From assembly GCA_922989275.2 (NCBI GenBank), contig OV277869.1, positions 3,091,190 to 3,155,189 of the forward strand: a stretch of 64,000 nt of DNA. The letters run 5' to 3'. Positions 30,373-42,200 of this stretch are shown here, one piece after another. The first letter of the stretch is position 1; the number at the start of each line of letters is the position of its first letter. The notes beneath the pieces are model-generated. The model saw nothing but the letters and a program-made list of their open reading frames with translations. It had not been told where the DNA came from and did no database searches. Origin of the DNA: Gari tellinella (Eukaryota > Mollusca > Bivalvia > Cardiida > Psammobiidae). A program made the translations under genes and the position numbers.

Positions 30373-30566
30373 CAGCTTAACTTCGATATTTCATAGTTTA
30401 AGTGGAGCATACCCGTATTTTAAAGTTAAAATGTGGCCTTGCCACGTTTTAACTTTGTCTGAAATACGGATATGTTCCACTTAAACGGGCTGGGGATATA
30501 GAAATTAAACAAAAGACATACGGGTTAGCTCGGCTTAAATGAGTTCGAGATAGCGAAGTTCGACTG
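30373..30566. mobile_element. MITE family G, TA target duplication
   Basis: Ends CAGCTTAACTTCGATATTTC and ...AGCGAAGTTCGACTG, TA on both sides. Central palindrome TTAAAATGTGGCC/GGCC.ACGTTTTAA-like stem. Second copy at 62835-63027. Confidence 0.83.
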
Positions 30567-30599
30567 TATGCCATTCGACATTTAGATAAATGTCTGTAT

Positions 30600-30850
30600 A
30601 AATTACTTGAATATATAGAAATTATTGGGTTATTATTTTTATAAAAAAAAAAAAGAAGATAATCCTGGTTATTAACAATGGAACGTTTCTCGGGAAAATG
30701 TCCTGTTAGAAAAAAAAACGGTGTTGTATTTTTTTCATTTTAACAATTGTTCACTCTCCATATGGTATATTTCAATTTAATCAATGTTTCAATGAAGTTT
30801 AACACGAGATAAGCTGACCTGCGAACCACCTTAAGGTGGTTCGACAACGG
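30600..30850. repeat. Dispersed repeat shared with the SENP upstream region
   Basis: The phrases CACTCTCCATATGGTATATT, 'tttcaatttaa' and 'gcgaaccacctta' occur in the same order at 32880-33090, just upstream of the SENP gene, at roughly 80 percent identity by eye. Confidence 0.65.
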
Positions 30851-30961
30851 GCGGACCGAATCTCGAGTTCCGGAAATGCTGATGACTTTCACCTGATCTT
30901 TGCGGCACGTGCTTATAGTAGAAAATTTAGATAAAGAAAAGTTTGATCTGCTTCAGTGTCT

Positions 30962-31045
30962 TCTCTGTTAGCGCAGTTGGTACGGTGATTGACATGCAAT
31001 CCAAAGGTTCTAGGTTCGATTCCCACTCGCTTCAAAACTTTTTTT
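30962..31045 (+). ncRNA. tRNA-like sequence (pol III promoter boxes)
   Basis: Box A-like TTAGCGCAGTTGGTAC and box B-like GGTTCGATTCCC are about 35 bases apart, with a plausible anticodon-arm region between (GACATGCAATCC). Stem complementarity at the ends (TCTCTGT with ...) is weak. It is a tRNA-derived SINE head or tRNA pseudogene rather than a secure tRNA gene. Confidence 0.5.
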
Positions 31046-31049
31046 TAAC

Positions 31050-31899
31050 AAATTGTCCGGTTTTAGTGACTAGTCAATTCATGTAACGCAGTGATCAAAG
31101 GAAAGGCTATGTTTAGTCACGTAATAATGACTAATATCAGATGCAAGCATAGTCAAGTGACAGCTAAATTTGTGAGGATTTATAGCCTATATGACAGATG
31201 GCAGCTTACATGTAACACAGGACAAACATAATGCTAAAAGATATATCCTAAAGGAGCTTTTATGCATTACTTTTGTTATGCATTAAGCAGTCACTTGCCT
31301 TTAAAGATCTACAGGCTGCCGTATTCAATGGTCCCTTATTACAGATTTGACTTATGGCATTATATAGAGCTGACGGCATTTGAAAGTTGAACTCAAGGGA
31401 GGTTACTCGTTTTGTGTTAACATTTTGTCAGAATTTCAGGAAATCATGTATAAAATGTAAATTCTACGGTAGATTTTCATTAAATGTTTGTGACTAGTAG
31501 AATTAAGTTATATCTATCTAATAAGAGTAACATTAGTGTACGTTAAAGGCAGTATGTAAGCCAACATAGCGCATTTTTCAAACCTGAACATTCAGGCACA
31601 TACGTAATCTAAACATATAAAAAGAAATAATCCGCTATGTATATGGAGGCAACATTGCTTACAAACCCATGACTTTGGTGGAAAGAAGTCGATTTTTAAA
31701 TCGGTTTGTTGACATCCGATCAACGGCGGAGATTTTCCGAGTTCGTTCGGCTTGCGCCCGGTAAAGATGTTTTCATAGTGTTTTCTTCTGACTTGGCAGA
31801 GTTATTTTTAGATTGGAACATTCTAAAACTTTAAAGGGGGTGAGTATTCCCTACATTCAGCAAGAGACATTGATAGCTGTATTTATTGTACGCAATATA
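31050..31899. other. No gene recognised
   Basis: AT-rich sequence. A diverged hairpin (AAGATATATCCTAAAGGAGCTTTT region, about 31205-31310, with GTCACTTGCC) is a decayed family F-like element. Nothing else is supported. Confidence 0.4.
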
Positions 31900-32126
31900 C
31901 AGTAGAGAATACATTTTTCTTTCCGGTTTAAACGCAAACGCAATTCACTACCATGTGGAAATTTACTTTTAGAAATTTTAACTATTTTTTTTTATCTGAG
32001 TAGCAAACAGGTTGGAGCCTGATCAGACGCCGGGTTACGCGGTGTCTGATCTGGCTCCAACCTGTTTGCAATGGTGATAATAGTTTTGTTTATAAATGCG
32101 TTTAATTTGAAAGAATAAAATATCAG
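31900..32126. mobile_element. MITE family B, diverged
   Basis: Left end CAGTAGAGAATACATTTTTC; hairpin GGTTGGAGCCTGATCAGACG at about 32008-32067; right end decayed near 32126. Confidence 0.7.
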
Positions 32127-32218
32127 TAAAGTTAGCGCAGCGTTCTCGTGCTGCACGATGATCATACTTATCTCAAGTAGGAATGTGTACGACTATGTAT
32201 TCGATGTTACCTTCCTTA

Positions 32219-32464
32219 CAGTGGAGAATATAGTATTCTTTCCCAATAAACGCGCTTACGCTAAAAAGATGATTTCAATTGCAAACAGTTTGGAGCAGAT
32301 CAGACGCTGGGTAACCCGGTGTCTGATCAGGCACCAAACTGTTTGCAACTCAGACTAACATGAATGGTCATAATTGTCTAAAGGTTGTGTTTTATGCGTT
32401 TTATTGTGATGCGTTTGCGTTTCGTTTGCGTTTTAAACGGGAAAGAATAACGTTTTCTCCACTG
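32219..32464. mobile_element. MITE family B
   Basis: Left CAGTGGAGAATATAGTATTC with TA before it, right ...CGTTTTCTCCACTG, hairpin at about 32281-32345. Confidence 0.82.
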
Positions 32465-32879
32465 TTACCTATTTACCATTATTAACTATTCTGTTCTAAA
32501 GTAACACAGACAAGTCAGAAAAATCGGATCGATCACGTGACTCTTATTCGACCATGCGGAATTTCTCGGAAGCCGACACGAAGATTTGTTATGTAAACAA
32601 AAAGCTTATTTTCCCAACCATCTCGATAAGAAATCGGTACATTTATGTAGATCTATGGTTCTTAAAGAAAGGGGGGGGGCATGATTCAGGCACCTGACAA
32701 CGGATTTCGCTTAGTTTTAATACATAGAAAATGTTCTTATATAAGAAATAGATTTTTTGTAATTTGAGATTTTCAGAATTTGGCTTTTTTAAAATATTGA
32801 TATTTCCTGAAAATATGTCATGAAATACTTTTGTTTGCCCAATATCTTATAGTCTATGTACAGTTTACTTGAATGTACA

Positions 32880-33090
32880 GAGATTATTGAGATATATATC
32901 ATTTTATAAAGAAATTATTCCTGTTTATTAAAAAAGGAGCTTTTCTCGACAAAAGGTTCTGTCAGAAAAAAACGGCTCTGTAACTTTTTTTATTTTAACG
33001 ATTTTTCACTCTCCATATGGTATATTTCAATTTAACCAAGTTTCAAAGAATTCTGACACAGAAAAAGCTGACCCGCGAACCACCTTAAAA
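32880..33090. repeat. Dispersed repeat immediately upstream of the SENP gene
   Basis: Matches 30600-30850 (see there). It ends about 200 bases before the predicted SENP start codon, so the promoter or 5' leader may lie partly within repeat-derived DNA. No TATA box is convincing. Confidence 0.6.
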
Positions 33091-33286
33091 GCCGGTTGAA
33101 TTTCTGAAATGGCCGAGTAACCCGGACGGGTTCCCGTGTGAGTTTTACCCCAGACCTTACTGTGTGCTCTTCGCAATTGAAAACTACTTTCAGTCATGAG
33201 TGAAAAGAAAACTGAAGACTTTGCGCGCATGTTGAACATTTGTTCGAGTTTTCGATGAGTTTTATTGGAAACACAAATTATTTGCG

Positions 33287-36200
33287 ATGCTAACGTCATT
33301 CACGAAAAAGTTTAAGTCATTCTTATTTCAGTCAAATGGAAATGAAAACACTATAGTCCCCGATAGAAAAAGGAAAAGACCTCTAGAAGAGCGGTAAGAT
33401 CACTCATGAAAATTTACCAGTCTTTTTAAACATTTAAAAGTTGTTCCTTCATTTCCATGTTTTTGTCACTTTTTAAGATGTTATTTGAAGAAAGAAACTT
33501 ATGTTGTAGACAGTCACAGGCGTTTGGTCCCCCAGGTTTCTTAATTGGGGTACAAAACTATTTTTGGGGGGTCACTTGTCTCTACACTGCTTTTTATCTT
33601 TCAATTAAATTTTAGGACATCTTGTATAACAAGCAGTGTTCTGCCAAGGCCGCGCCATTGGCGCATAAAAATCACAAACGGCGCAAAAAATCTCCCGTAA
33701 ATGGGCCTAAGAAAATCGCGAAAAAATATTTTTCCCGCTACGGCGGTCAATGTTTTAGTCTGTCCTTACTATAAGAGCATTTGAAACGACTAATTTCATT
33801 GGATACGTCGGCCGGACGTATCGGCTATAGTCCAATCGCTGATTAATCTCTCATGAATGCCTTCTCGTTAGTTTTGTTGAAAGATGGCTGACCAAAAACG
33901 TAAGGCAGCTACACTGAATGACTGATAGACTTTTTTCAAAGTTCTCGAAATACGCGGAGTAAAATTAAGGAATTAGACGAAAATAATATTAAGTATACCA
34001 CAGAAAAAACGTGCATGACGCTGTCGCGGATCAGAATACAGCTGAAAGTAGTAAAAACTTTTAATTGATTCTCAAATGAGAAAGCCGACGGCCGAGTCAG
34101 ATAAAGTTGACGGATCTTCGAAACGTACGAATGGTACATCCACCGAGAAAAAGAAGGGTTGAACTGTTCAGCATAGGTGGTTAAAAGATCACTTGTGGCT
34201 TGCTTACATTTTACAATGGTGGGTCAGATTCTATAACTTGCAATCTGTGTTTAGGCTAAAGAAAAAGAGCACACCACTGGTGAATGTCGTAATTGGAAAA
34301 CAAATTATTTTTATTGTGTTTTCTATCATTTTTATGACAAAAAAATGTGGGGCCCACACTTTTAAAAAATGGCCCCATTTTTTCATGTCCAGTGGGCCTT
34401 GGGGCCCATAGTATTGGATTTCTAGGCAGAACACTGAACAAGTCTTGTTTTGTCTTTTTATTCCTCTACTGAACGCTATATTAGTATCGTCTGAGCATCT
34501 GAGGATACTTTAATAGACCACGCTACTTATTTCATGCTAGATCTACGCTTAAAGTTAAACTGATTGCAATGACACAATCACATGCTCTAGTGCATCTCTA
34601 TAAACACTTGATTTTTTGTGTCAATCAAGCGTTGATGTTTGAAAGTTAAAACACCCTTTTGTGAAACAAGTTTTCTCTATTAAGTTTTCTTACTCTGATA
34701 ACGGTACATTTCGGCGTTACCCTTGGGAAACTCAAGCCAGCTATACATTTTAAGTCAAGTACACCAAAATATGTGGTCGTTTTATAAGGAATTGCCTCAG
34801 ATGATTCTGACTCGGACTCAGTCAGTCAGTGGCAGATGTTTTACTTGTTTCCGCTTGGTTTGTCACAGAAGTCGACGCAAATAATTAATTGGAAAAGAGC
34901 CATTGTTCAATTTGTTTTCATTTACTACAGACGAGACACGCCTATATTACTGATTTAAAGTATACTATTTTACAGAGTAATTACTGCAGCACAGTCTATA
35001 TGCGACAAACTAGTATAAAACACGGACTGTTCCGGTCCTCATAAATCGTAATGGCGCTGGAGCGAAAATCGAAGTGGAACCATGGATTTTCGAAGTTGCG
35101 TCAAATTTAACGCACAGTAAAAATGTTTGAGGGACATTTTATCAAAACGTGCGTCATGGGCGCGCATTTTGTGTGCCAGGGAAAATCCTGTACGCCAATG
35201 CCTGATGTAATATCTCCAAACAGCTTGATAAAATACCGAAAAGTACCTGAATAAAGAAAATGTCTACTGCATTTAATTTCGAGAATCTTCTCACCTTTGC
35301 AAATTTCAACCAGCCAAAATCATGAAAATGTCATTTCAAGTGGCCATTTCAGCCAGCAGTCGGTTAATAATAAACGATGACTGAATAGCTGAAATCTGTG
35401 AGAAAGTATTGGATTTGTTAAGTTTGCTCCCTCGTTTTACCTGGAGCCGCGGGGCCCGTTTCATAAAACTTCGTACGACAAAAAGGATCGTAAGTCAAAA
35501 CTTTAAAATACATTTAATTTCTGATTTCTCTATCTAATCCTGTCTTGTGACATCTCTTTGGAATCGTCTTTTCAAGACGATTCTAAAGAGATGTCACAAG
35601 ACAGGATTAGATGGAGAAATAAATAATAATTGATACTTTTATAATCTGACTTACGACAACATTTGTCGTACGAAGTTTTATGAAAGGGGCCCCTGATTTG
35701 TATATTTCTAATTTTCAGTGAGCAGAATATAGAGGCAGATGTTCAGGTATCATCTCTTAAAAAGCCCAGATTGCACGACGAATCTTCTGGTAAGTTTATT
35801 TTACTCAACTTAGTCTTTCCAGGGATTAATGATGTCAATTATGGAGGGGCTAAATACTGCAGCAGCTAGGATTTATAATGCAATTTAAGAGTGCAGCATT
35901 TTGTTGACACGTTACCTTGACATAGATCTTCAATGTTAAATCCTGCAGTACTGTTGAGCTCTATTGCTTGGATATAGAAAATATAATTTCTATTCTGTTA
36001 GACTAATGGTACACATAATCATTTATGATTGAAGAACAAATTAAAGGTGTAAAAAGGAGTATGTGGGTTAATTGTTAAAATAAAGGAAACATTGTTGAAA
36101 ATACTTACTTCACTCCCTCTTGCCTTGAGCCCTGATTTCTTAGATGATTTTTATGTAATTTCCAGTTTTCACAAACCTGTTCAGCAGTTCCACACTACAA

Positions 36201-39200
36201 AACATGTCAGATTGGGTGCATAGAAAGTCACCAGGCATTTTTAAGTTTGGGTCAAGTGACGTCAGTCAGAGGAAAACAGCTGAACCAACCAGTGTCCAAG
36301 ATAAAGACAGAAATGGGGGCTCACATCACAGGTATAGTTACATGACTTGTTATAGTGCTTTCTCTCTTCAGCCACAGAATTATAAACTAACAGAATTGCA
36401 ACCTCGCGCTATATCGCAAATCTCGTGCGGCGGAAACGAGACTATGCGAGACTTGATAAGATAATGTCTATCGGTAGTCAATATGATTAATGTATGTATC
36501 GAAGCATTGTTCGCGGGTTTATATTCCCGTGAATTGATAGGAATATCAACCAACTCTTTTAGATCCACTAAAATGTCAATAAACACACTCGAGTTGCTAA
36601 ATTCCCCCCTTTAGCTTTACTCCCTCTTATCTGAAGCCCAGACCATGAAAAAATGTTGAGTATATTGCATGCATATTGAAGTATCTTCTATTTTGGTTAC
36701 AGATTCAAGACAGTTGATCTGTCACAAGATTACATGAGGGGAAGCTGGCCACACAATGGAGCAAGTCTGGTAAGTACATTCAAACGTCCCACACTTTGCC
36801 AATAAGGCATAAATGGGTTTAATAACAGAACTGATGAGAAATAGAGGCTAACTGGACTCAAACTCAGGATCTCATCTAGTATCATGCTTAACCCTTTCCC
36901 TCATAGAACTTAGAAGAGACTTTTAGCGTATTTAATTAATTCCTCTGCTGAAGAAAATAGTTCCAGTTTATACCCTCATGAACAATTAACATTACAAATA
37001 TTCTATATAACCTAGCAGATTTTAGCTTAAAGCAGGCTGAAAGTAAAGCAGAATGTGCCTTTAGGCACATTCTGCTTTACTTTCAACCTGCTTTAAGTGG
37101 TCACATGTCTTTAACACTAGAAACAGGGTAATATAATGGGTTAAGCTCTCTTCGAGATCTTTCTAATAAGTAGTGACACTATACGGTTTAATGCAGAAAT
37201 AAAGATTTTAGCTTATGAAATACTCCCCTTATCTGGAGCCCTGTTCCAAGCTGAAAATTTTTTATTTTAATTTCATTTTATATTTACAGAATCTTGGTAA
37301 TCCATCTATTCAAGTCAATGGCACAGAGCGATCACAGTCGACCTCGTCATCAAGAGCAAGTAAGTTTGTATTAAGCCATTACCCTATAAATATGCCTTTT
37401 AACGCCTCTAATTTATTCCTCCACTGAAGAAAATAGTTCCAATTTATACAGTAATAAATATATCATTAAATGTAATAGTTAATTCTCTATCAGATGGTAG
37501 TTTAATGCAAGTTGAAAGTAAAGCAGAATGCGGCTTAAGGCGCATTCTGCTTTACTTTCAACCTGCTTTAAGGGGTCACCTATTATTCAGAACTAAAAAC
37601 AGGCTATGGGATAATGGGTTCAAATCTAGAGTCTTTAACCCTTTACCTGATAGCCTATTTCTAGTATTGAAAATAGGTGACTACTTAAAGCAGGTTGAAA
37701 GTAAAGCAGAATGCGCCTACAGGTGCATTCTGCTTTACTTTCAGCCTGCTTTAAGCTACCATGTGGAGGAATAAATCATATTCGCTAAAAGGCGTTTCTA
37801 TGTGGGAAAGGGTTAAGAGAGCTTTGATTTAAATTTCTCTATAAATATTGTTCAAATCATGGCACAGTCATATTGTCATAATTTCTCAGCTTTCAAGGAT
37901 ATTTTACATTTACGTCGGCCATTCCAGGTGAGCGATTTAGGGCCGTATACGGCTCTTGTTTTTACCCCAATGATTTTGACCTTGAAGTCGGGCCCACGTT
38001 TAGGTTTGTAATCTGTGTTTAGGTTTTGCAAAATGCCTATAACTCCTATGTCCATTGAGATATTTCTATATCTGGCTTGCATACATTTGTATATGAACAA
38101 GACCTTTCCTTGCATGAAAAAAGCTTCAGCCCAGTGACCTTGACCTTACTTAAGGCCCGTGTTTAGGTTTTGAAATCCATGTTAAGGTTTTGAAAAATGT
38201 TATTATTCCTATGTCCCTTGAAGTATTTCTTTCATATTTGGTTAAATTGTAGGTGTATATGGACAAGACATTTACAAAAAAGTTGACCTGTGATCTTGAC
38301 CTCAGAGTCTTCTTTTAAGTTTCTAAATGTGCATGGTGTGCTTTATGTCTCTCTCAGGGCTCTAGATAAGAGGGAGTGAACTGCACAAATCCAACATTTT
38401 CTCTCACTTATTTTAGCATCAAACCCTATGGTGTTACTACTCATTAGAATCGTCTCTATGAGACAATTTAATGAGTAGTGACACCATAGGGTTTAAAGCA
38501 GAAATAAAGATTTTAGTTTTTGAAATACCCCCCTTATCTGGAGCCCTGTTCTCTACAACTCTTGTTACATTTCAGGTTCTATTGACGGTAGAGGTCCTAG
38601 AAAGAAAACCAATCCATTTGACTGTATGTTTAGAGGAAGAAAAAGGCACAAGTTTACTGCAGGGGAGGTAAGAAAAGTCATGTTATGTTTCAGAGCTTGG
38701 AGCCTCCAGATAAGGGAGGGGTATTTCAAAAGCTAAAATCTTTATTTCTTCTTAAACCCCGATGGTGTCACTACTCATTAGAATCGTCTCGAAGAGACGA
38801 TTCTAATGATTAGTTTAGAGACGATTCTAATGAGTAGTAACACCATAGGATTTAATGCCAAAATAAGTGAGAAAATGTTGGATTTGTGCAGTTTACTTCC
38901 TCTTATCTAGAGCCCTGATATTTGGAACATCTTTGCAAAGAATTTAGTGTAAAACTTACTTTATTTTTCATACACACATTGAAAAATGTATTATCCCATT
39001 ACCCCATATCCTGTCTCTAGTTTTGAAAACGGGTGACCTCTTAAAGCAGGTTGAAAGTAAAGCAGAATGTGCCCTAGGGCACATTCTGCCTTACTTTCAG
39101 CTTGCTTAAAGCTATCATCTTCTAGGATTTAGAAAAATTTTATGGTACAGGTTGATGCAGCTCTGTAGCTTAAGGGTCACGGTCACAATCATAGGTCAAA

Positions 39201-42200
39201 GGTTGAAAAGTGTCATTTTTGTTGTACCCAGGCTCATTATATTGTTTTACATTAAATAGCTTGGCACAAATAGGCTTCCAAATTTGGTCACACATGCAAG
39301 AGCCTTGAAGGTCAAGGCCACAATCAGTCAAAATTGAAGACAGTCATGTCATTCTAATAACCCAGGTTTTAATGTCAGGGATTTCTTTTGGAGGCATTTG
39401 TGACCGTAACAGGTCTTGTTCCCAAATGTTTGTACGCTGAACTATTTTCTTCAGTGGAGGAATAGATTAACACGTTCAACCCTAGTGACAAGTATATTCG
39501 TCATTTACAAACAGTGTACCTGTGAGGATTACACTTGTCTCATGCAAACAGTGTAGGCCCTGATCAGAGGGCTCCTTAAGGAGCCCTCTGATCAGGGTCT
39601 ACACTGTTTGTCATTTTGAAATATGTTGTTAAAATCAACCCTAAATAGTCACAATGGACTAGACTTATTTTGAAATTGGAATTGTCCATTAAAAGTTTCA
39701 GGGGTGAATGAGTTAACGGCAGAAAAAGGTGTTTCTATGTAGTAATGGACTAATACAAATTTTACTTTGTATTGTTGTATCACAAGAAGATTATCTTGGT
39801 GTTTTAACAGAGTGTGCGTCTTGAAGAAAAGGGGCGATATCAACAACTCCTGAAGCAGTTTACCTCCGTACCCCTGGAACAAGAGGTTTCTGATATCCCT
39901 GCTGAACAACTCAAAAACCCAATCTGTGTACCCAAACTTCCCAGGTAGGCTTCAAGATATCCAACATTTGTCACTCAATTCAGCACCAAACCCTATGGTG
40001 TTACTACTCATTAGAATCGTCTCTTCGAGACGATTCTATTGAGTAGTAACACCATAGGGTTAGGTGCAGAAATAAAGATTTCAGTTTTTGGAAAATAAGC
40101 TGGAGCTCTGGTTTTTTATGCTCCTTTCTATACAACCAGTTGCAGATGGGACGTATTGTGTAATAGTGATGTCCTTGTTTGGTTTGTTTGTTTAGGTCCG
40201 TTTCTGCCATCTATTGGCTAATTGGACGCCCCAGAAAGGGGGAATCAGATACAAAAAACCCTGGTGTGATGCCTTTCTCTTATTATCAACAGAGTTCTCT
40301 AGTTTTGGATGACCAGTGGAAAGCACTGATACATCTGACCATGGTTTATAAAGTCTCATCCGAAGGACTTGGTCCAGCAGTGAATTGAACTCACGACCTC
40401 TGGTACCACAAGTACTGAAGCCAGTGGGTTATTTTTTATCCTTTATATACACCCATCTTCAGATTGGGCTTAATATGGTACTGCAATGTCTGTCCGCCCG
40501 CCTGTCTGTTCGTGTTTTCCACCAAGACTCATGTCATTTTATTTAAGTCAACTTGTTTATTAAAATTGATAAATAATGAGCACTCATGAATGTAAGATTC
40601 TCTGATTTTCAGCCTAGAAAGGATTAACATGGAACATTGTTGCTTGTTTAATTTCAGGTTCTTTTTCAGCTCCAATGAAAGCATACTTGGCTCAAACATA
40701 TCCCAGGACATAGTGTCAGTCGAGCGTCCTCGGAATGCAGACAGGTCAAGAATGATCAAAGTTCAACCAAGCTACAAGTCCACCCCTCTTGCTGTTAGAA
40801 ATGGTATGCCAGATTGACTGTGTTAAAATATACAATAAACAGTAGTTTTGAAAAATGCAATTACAGCAAAACCTCTCATTTACGACCACTAAATTATGAT
40901 AATTATTAGGTGTTTACGACAGGTGACTGCTTAAAGCAAGGTGACAGTAAAACAGAAAGCTCCTTTAGTAGCTTTCTGTTCTACTGTCACCTTGCTTTAA
41001 GCAGTCACCTGTCTTTTAAACAATCAATTAGCCTTCTTTATCGTAACAAAAAGGTTTTGCTGTAAATTTATTACTTTAACAATTGGTTAACACTTCTCTA
41101 TTTATAAAACTGCCCATGATGAGCATTTATCATCTGATCTACATTGGCTAATAAAATATGGAAAATGTTCCCCGGGAGAGAGTGCAGACTCATGGCAGAC
41201 AGATCTTAAGGAGCTGTCTGATCAAAGTCTAAAAGCCAAATTACAGTAAAACCTCTCTATAACGACCACGAAAAAAAAAGCTTATTGATTGAATAAAAGT
41301 TAGGTGACAGCTTAAAGCAAGGTGACAGTAAAACAGAAAGCTCCTTAAGGAGCTTTCTGTTTTACTGTCTCCTTGCTTTAAATATTCACCTGTCTTAAAC
41401 ACCCAATAATTCACGCAATTTAATGGTCTTAATAGAGAGGTTTAATTATGTTGTTGTTGTTGCTGCTAAAGTTTATCATCCCATAACAGTATTTTCAGAT
41501 ATGCCATCCCAATGTTTTCAGAGTTGTGCCAATAAGAGTAGAAGGATAGTATTTTATATACAAGTTTTCAGGGGAAACTATTGGGCGGGAGGGTGACTGG
41601 TGAGGGGAGTTTTGTTTGGGACTGTCCTCATTGTTGCATGTCATATTTCAGCACCAAATCCTATGGTGTAACTACTCATTAAAATCGTCTCTGTGAGGCG
41701 ATTCTAATGAGTAGTGACACCATAGGGTTTAAAGCAGAAATAAAGATTTTAGTTTTTGAAATACTTCCCTTATCTGGAGCTCTGGGAGATTCTGACTCTC
41801 CTCATTGTTGCAGGTCATACGCCAGATGATGATCTCTCTATTGTACAAGTGACAGACATCTCAGCAATCAGACAGACAAGGGTAGATACTACACAGTCTA
41901 AAACTATAGGTATGTACTCATTAACCATGTACACTGTATATGACACTTTGACCGACTCTTTTTATATTGATGATGTTAAATGTCGTGACAGCTGAACCCT
42001 TTCCCCAGTATAGTGTATTTAATTCATTTCTCCATTTAAGAAAATAGTTCCAATATGTATAAAGTACACTTAACTTTTATCCTTTTAATTTGCACAGACG
42101 CGCAGCTGCACAAAATCTCCGTGAGGGGGTGTTGCAGCATGAAAAGAAAAAAAGTAAGATAAAAGTAAAGCAGAAAGCATTATGACAAACAATACCCTTA

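Noticed and set aside
33027..33299. 90-codon minus-strand open frame overlapping the SENP first exon
   Set aside because: Antisense to a better supported exon and partly inside a dispersed repeat.
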